Source of the DNA: Echinarachnius parma | Taxonomy: Eukaryota > Echinodermata > Echinoidea > Clypeasteroida > Echinarachniidae | Reading direction: 5' to 3' | Assembly: GCA_037951105.1 (NCBI GenBank) | Contig: JBAMJV010001319.1 | Span: 124,001 to 188,000 of the forward strand | Length of the DNA stretch: 64,000 nt | In this document: in pieces, positions 61,364 through 64,000 of the stretch | Numbering within the stretch: the stretch's first letter is position 1 | How the letters are laid out: the number at the start of each line of letters is the position of its first letter | The notes under the pieces: model-generated | Seen by the model: only the letters and a program-made list of their open reading frames with translations | Databases searched by the model: none | Told to the model about the DNA's origin: nothing | Position numbers and translations under genes: made by a program

Positions 61364-64000
61364 GTATGCATGACCATTTCTTTATAGTTTGTTTTATTAG
61401 GCCTAATGTTCACAGAGCTGACTCGACCCGACCCGACTGGATTTCATTAAGGCTAGAGTCAGGTTTGATCAGTCGGAGCCGACTCGATATGATGACTGCT
61501 AGCTTCCGACCGGCTCCTGACTAGCAAAATCAGAGTCGTGAGGTCAAAGTCAGCTCTGTGTGCGATTGGCTTTATCGTTTCTTCTCACAACCTGGGCTGG
61601 CTTTGGACAAATTTGTGTTTGACCCATTCAGGGCCCTGTCATGTTAAAATCAGTTTGCGATTATTTGCTGTTTAGCTATGTTACGGGGCCCAGGAGTGGT
61701 CCCCAAATAATAGGGCATGGGTTTTATGAAAAATATTGTTATAGCCAAAATCAAATAGTCTTGTGCAGGTGTAGTTTTGTTCTTTCAACAAATATATGTT
61801 GTGAATGCTCTTCTTGGGTTACTTATGAACCCAAAAAATGCTTTGGAATGGTATTTTTAGGATCATGTAGATAAGTGAGAAAAAAACATGAAACACAAAT
61901 TTGTCTGAAGTCCCTCAATGCCGAAAGTCTACCTGTTTTCAAATAGAGACTTTCTGATTGCATATCCATTCAAGAGTACTGAACACATGGTGACATCACA
62001 GCTATTCATTGCCACTGGGAAATAATTCTGTGCAATGTCGGGCAAGCTGAACATTTGTCATCTAGTAGTTTCTAAGAAGGCAATTGGCCAGCTCAAACCC
62101 TCTATCAAAAACCCAAATCAAAGGACAAATTTGTTTAGAACCATTACTCTGTTTAAAAAAATTAATTTGATGTCGTCACTGTGGTACTCTATGAGGACTG
62201 AGACATTTTGACATCATGTGTTAAGACGTGCGTATTGCATTGAGTAGTCCCTCCGGTACATTGCCTATTTCCATAGCATCAAAACTTCTGAATCCTCTTC
62301 TCGATTCGAGCAGTAAACATGTCGATATGCAGATGATTTTAACTCACAAATGCAGATGTGCAATCCTGTCCGATAAATTCTCTGGCTAGGATCTGGAGAA
62401 TGCATGTTATACCAAAAACAAAGTCATGTGCGGGTTTAAGCGTGATGTCACTATGTATCCTACCTCGTGCTTAATGTGCCATGGAAAAGGCCCTAATAAC
62501 TTATTGACGACAATAGCTTAACGATATATTGGGCTAATGTCTATTTAGGGAAAAATGGATGTTATACCAAAATCAGACCCTCTCTAATGAGATGTAGTTC
62601 ATTCGATAGTTGTGTAGCGTGAAATCTAATATGTGGTTAAAATTAAACTGTAGTTTGCATGTTGTTGTTGTTGTTGTCCAGTCATATGAATGTAATTATT
62701 TTGTTGTAGTTGTATGTGTGTTCCTTTACGAAAGGCTATATACGAAACAAATCCAAACATTGATATTTCGTTAACAAGACGATACATTTAGATAGTCTTA
62801 TAGCAATATGTTCCTTCTTAATCCCACATGATACACTCAGGTTATACCTCAAGTTTAGCTCAAAAGTGCCTTGTTGCAAGATAGTATTATGCATTTTACT
62901 TCCTTCAATATGTCCATAATTATAGACTCTTCCTATATTCTATTTTACCTCTATACCCACAAAGAAAAACATGACCTTTTCCTAGTGAACTATAATATAT
63001 AAAGTGAAAAACACTCGAGCATTGCATTTGTGTTGCTTGAATTCCCCCCCCCCCCCAAACAAAAACAAACAAATTAATTTAAAATTGACTGAATTTGTAT
63101 AAATGTAAATGCAAGAAATATATGAACAGGCTTTATAGAAACAATGCAATCTGTAGTAAATATTTTGTTTTGCTTTTCTGACAAACTGTTATATGTACAA
63201 AAATTAAATTGTCTGCAATTGGGGTTAAATTCATGAAGGCTGTGATTGTGTGCTGTCAACAAAATGGGCCTAATTGATTTTCAAAATGCAGCATTAGCAT
63301 TCAACATATATTTGTATATTTAATTTACAATTGCTAGTTTATAGTTTTATAGATGTACGTGTATGTAGTTCATTAGTACATTATGAATACTATGTGTTTA
63401 TTTCAGCTGCTATATTTCTCTTACTTCCTCATGTAAAAACACTATAATTATAGGGTATCATTGTTTCATAAAACAAATTGGCCCGAATTCTCATCAGTGG
63501 CTCAACTTGCGCCTGGCCTAAAAAGACAAAGACTACCGGTAACCAGTTAACCCACTTTGCACCAGCAGACCTATTGTCTCGTTGCTATGGTCCTTGGAGA
63601 TATTCTAATGGTTTTCTTTCATTATTCAGTCAATCCCTTGAGTTCCGACTATGGGAATCAGGACAATGGGCCCTTTGAAATTCAGTCATAGTATAGTCTA
63701 TCATCAGCCAAATTGCGTCCTGGATCATCCTCGACATTGTATTGCTGGTGACCTGTTATACCATGACTGAATTTCAAAGGGCCCATTGTCCTGATGTCTA
63801 TAATCAGAACTCAAGGGATTGACTGGATAATGAAAGGAAACCATTAGAATATCTCCGGGGAATATAGCAACGAGACAATAAATCTGCTGGTGCAAAGTGT
63901 TACCGGTAGTCGTGATCTTTGTCTTTTTAGGCCAGGCACAAGTTGAGCCACTGATGAGAATTTGGGCCATTGTCTTTTATGTTTATGAATGGGAGGAATG
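61364..64000 (+). other. Intron after E31 (5' part)
   Basis: 2.6 kb with no further exon recognised. The expected next coding motif (the TTxYYxVRxFAGQEPSxVWVGWV type of SPRY3) is absent, so the intron continues beyond the window. 61395-61560 is rich in GACTCGACC-like phrases; family-G-like phrases appear near 61625-61760 and 62385-62430; a C run is at 63044-63055. Confidence 0.85.
63478..63972. repeat. Long hairpin: ~220-bp inverted arms, ~58-bp loop
   Basis: Left arm 63478-63697 and right arm 63756-63972 are reverse complements at about 90% by eye (CTCATCAGTGGCTCAACTTG, GCCTGGCCTAAAAAGACAAA, GGAGATATTCTAATGGTTT, CAATGGGCCCTTTGAAATTC each recur inverted). Termini are TTGGCCCGAATTCTC and GAGAATTTGGGCCA. 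Non-coding foldback element; the two open frames over it are the same sequence read on opposite strands. Confidence 0.9.

Noticed and set aside
61135-61413. Minus-strand frame opposite E31
   Set aside because: Antisense reading of the His/Pro-rich coding exon; the + strand frame is fixed by splice phase with E30.

Overview
The window is an internal piece of one large animal gene, a ryanodine receptor (RyR), the tetrameric Ca2+-release channel of the ER/SR. It reads left to right on the + strand. I assembled 31 exons (called E1-E31 here) between 11175 and 61363. All have AG/GT borders and all join in phase. Together they give 3663 coding bases, about 1221 codons. The translation is collinear with vertebrate RyRs, from the second half of the N-terminal MIR region, through RIH, SPRY1, both RyR repeats and SPRY2, into divergent region 2 (DR2) between SPRY2 and SPRY3. 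Promoter, start codon, pore region and stop codon all lie outside the window. I found no other protein-coding gene, rRNA, free tRNA, CRISPR array or operon on either strand.

Organism: an invertebrate deuterostome, probably a sea urchin (moderate confidence). The reasons are one RyR equidistant from the vertebrate paralogues, abundant ACATGTACATGTA motifs, tRNA-derived SINEs, many small inverted-repeat transposons flanked by TTAA, a foldback element built like sea-urchin TU elements, and long poly-C/poly-G runs. Amphioxus or hemichordate cannot be excluded from the sequence alone.

Layout: 1-11174 is upstream intron with several foldback elements and MITEs (miniature inverted-repeat transposons). 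11175-35650 holds E1-E9 (MIR region and start of RIH) in long introns with an 85-bp minisatellite (15446-17345), a 91-bp pyrimidine minisatellite (20190-20690) and a 1.6-kb foldback element (25352-26953). 35651-57814 holds E10-E30 (RIH, SPRY1, RyR repeats, SPRY2, DR2 start), more tightly packed. 57815-61363 ends with E31, a His/Pro/Gln-rich DR2 segment. 61364-64000 is intron ending in a long hairpin.

The most unusual feature lies between 38.6 and 57.7 kb. At least nine exons (E10, E11, E12, E13, E16, E18, E20, E29, E30) have partial or complete extra copies in the adjacent introns, often in tandem. Some copies keep only the 3' exon half plus 5' splice site (E10, E12, E16). Others keep only the 3' splice site plus 5' exon half (E18, E20, E29, E30). 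E13 is copied with an intact acceptor but no donor. These decoys make gene prediction hazardous and could influence splicing.
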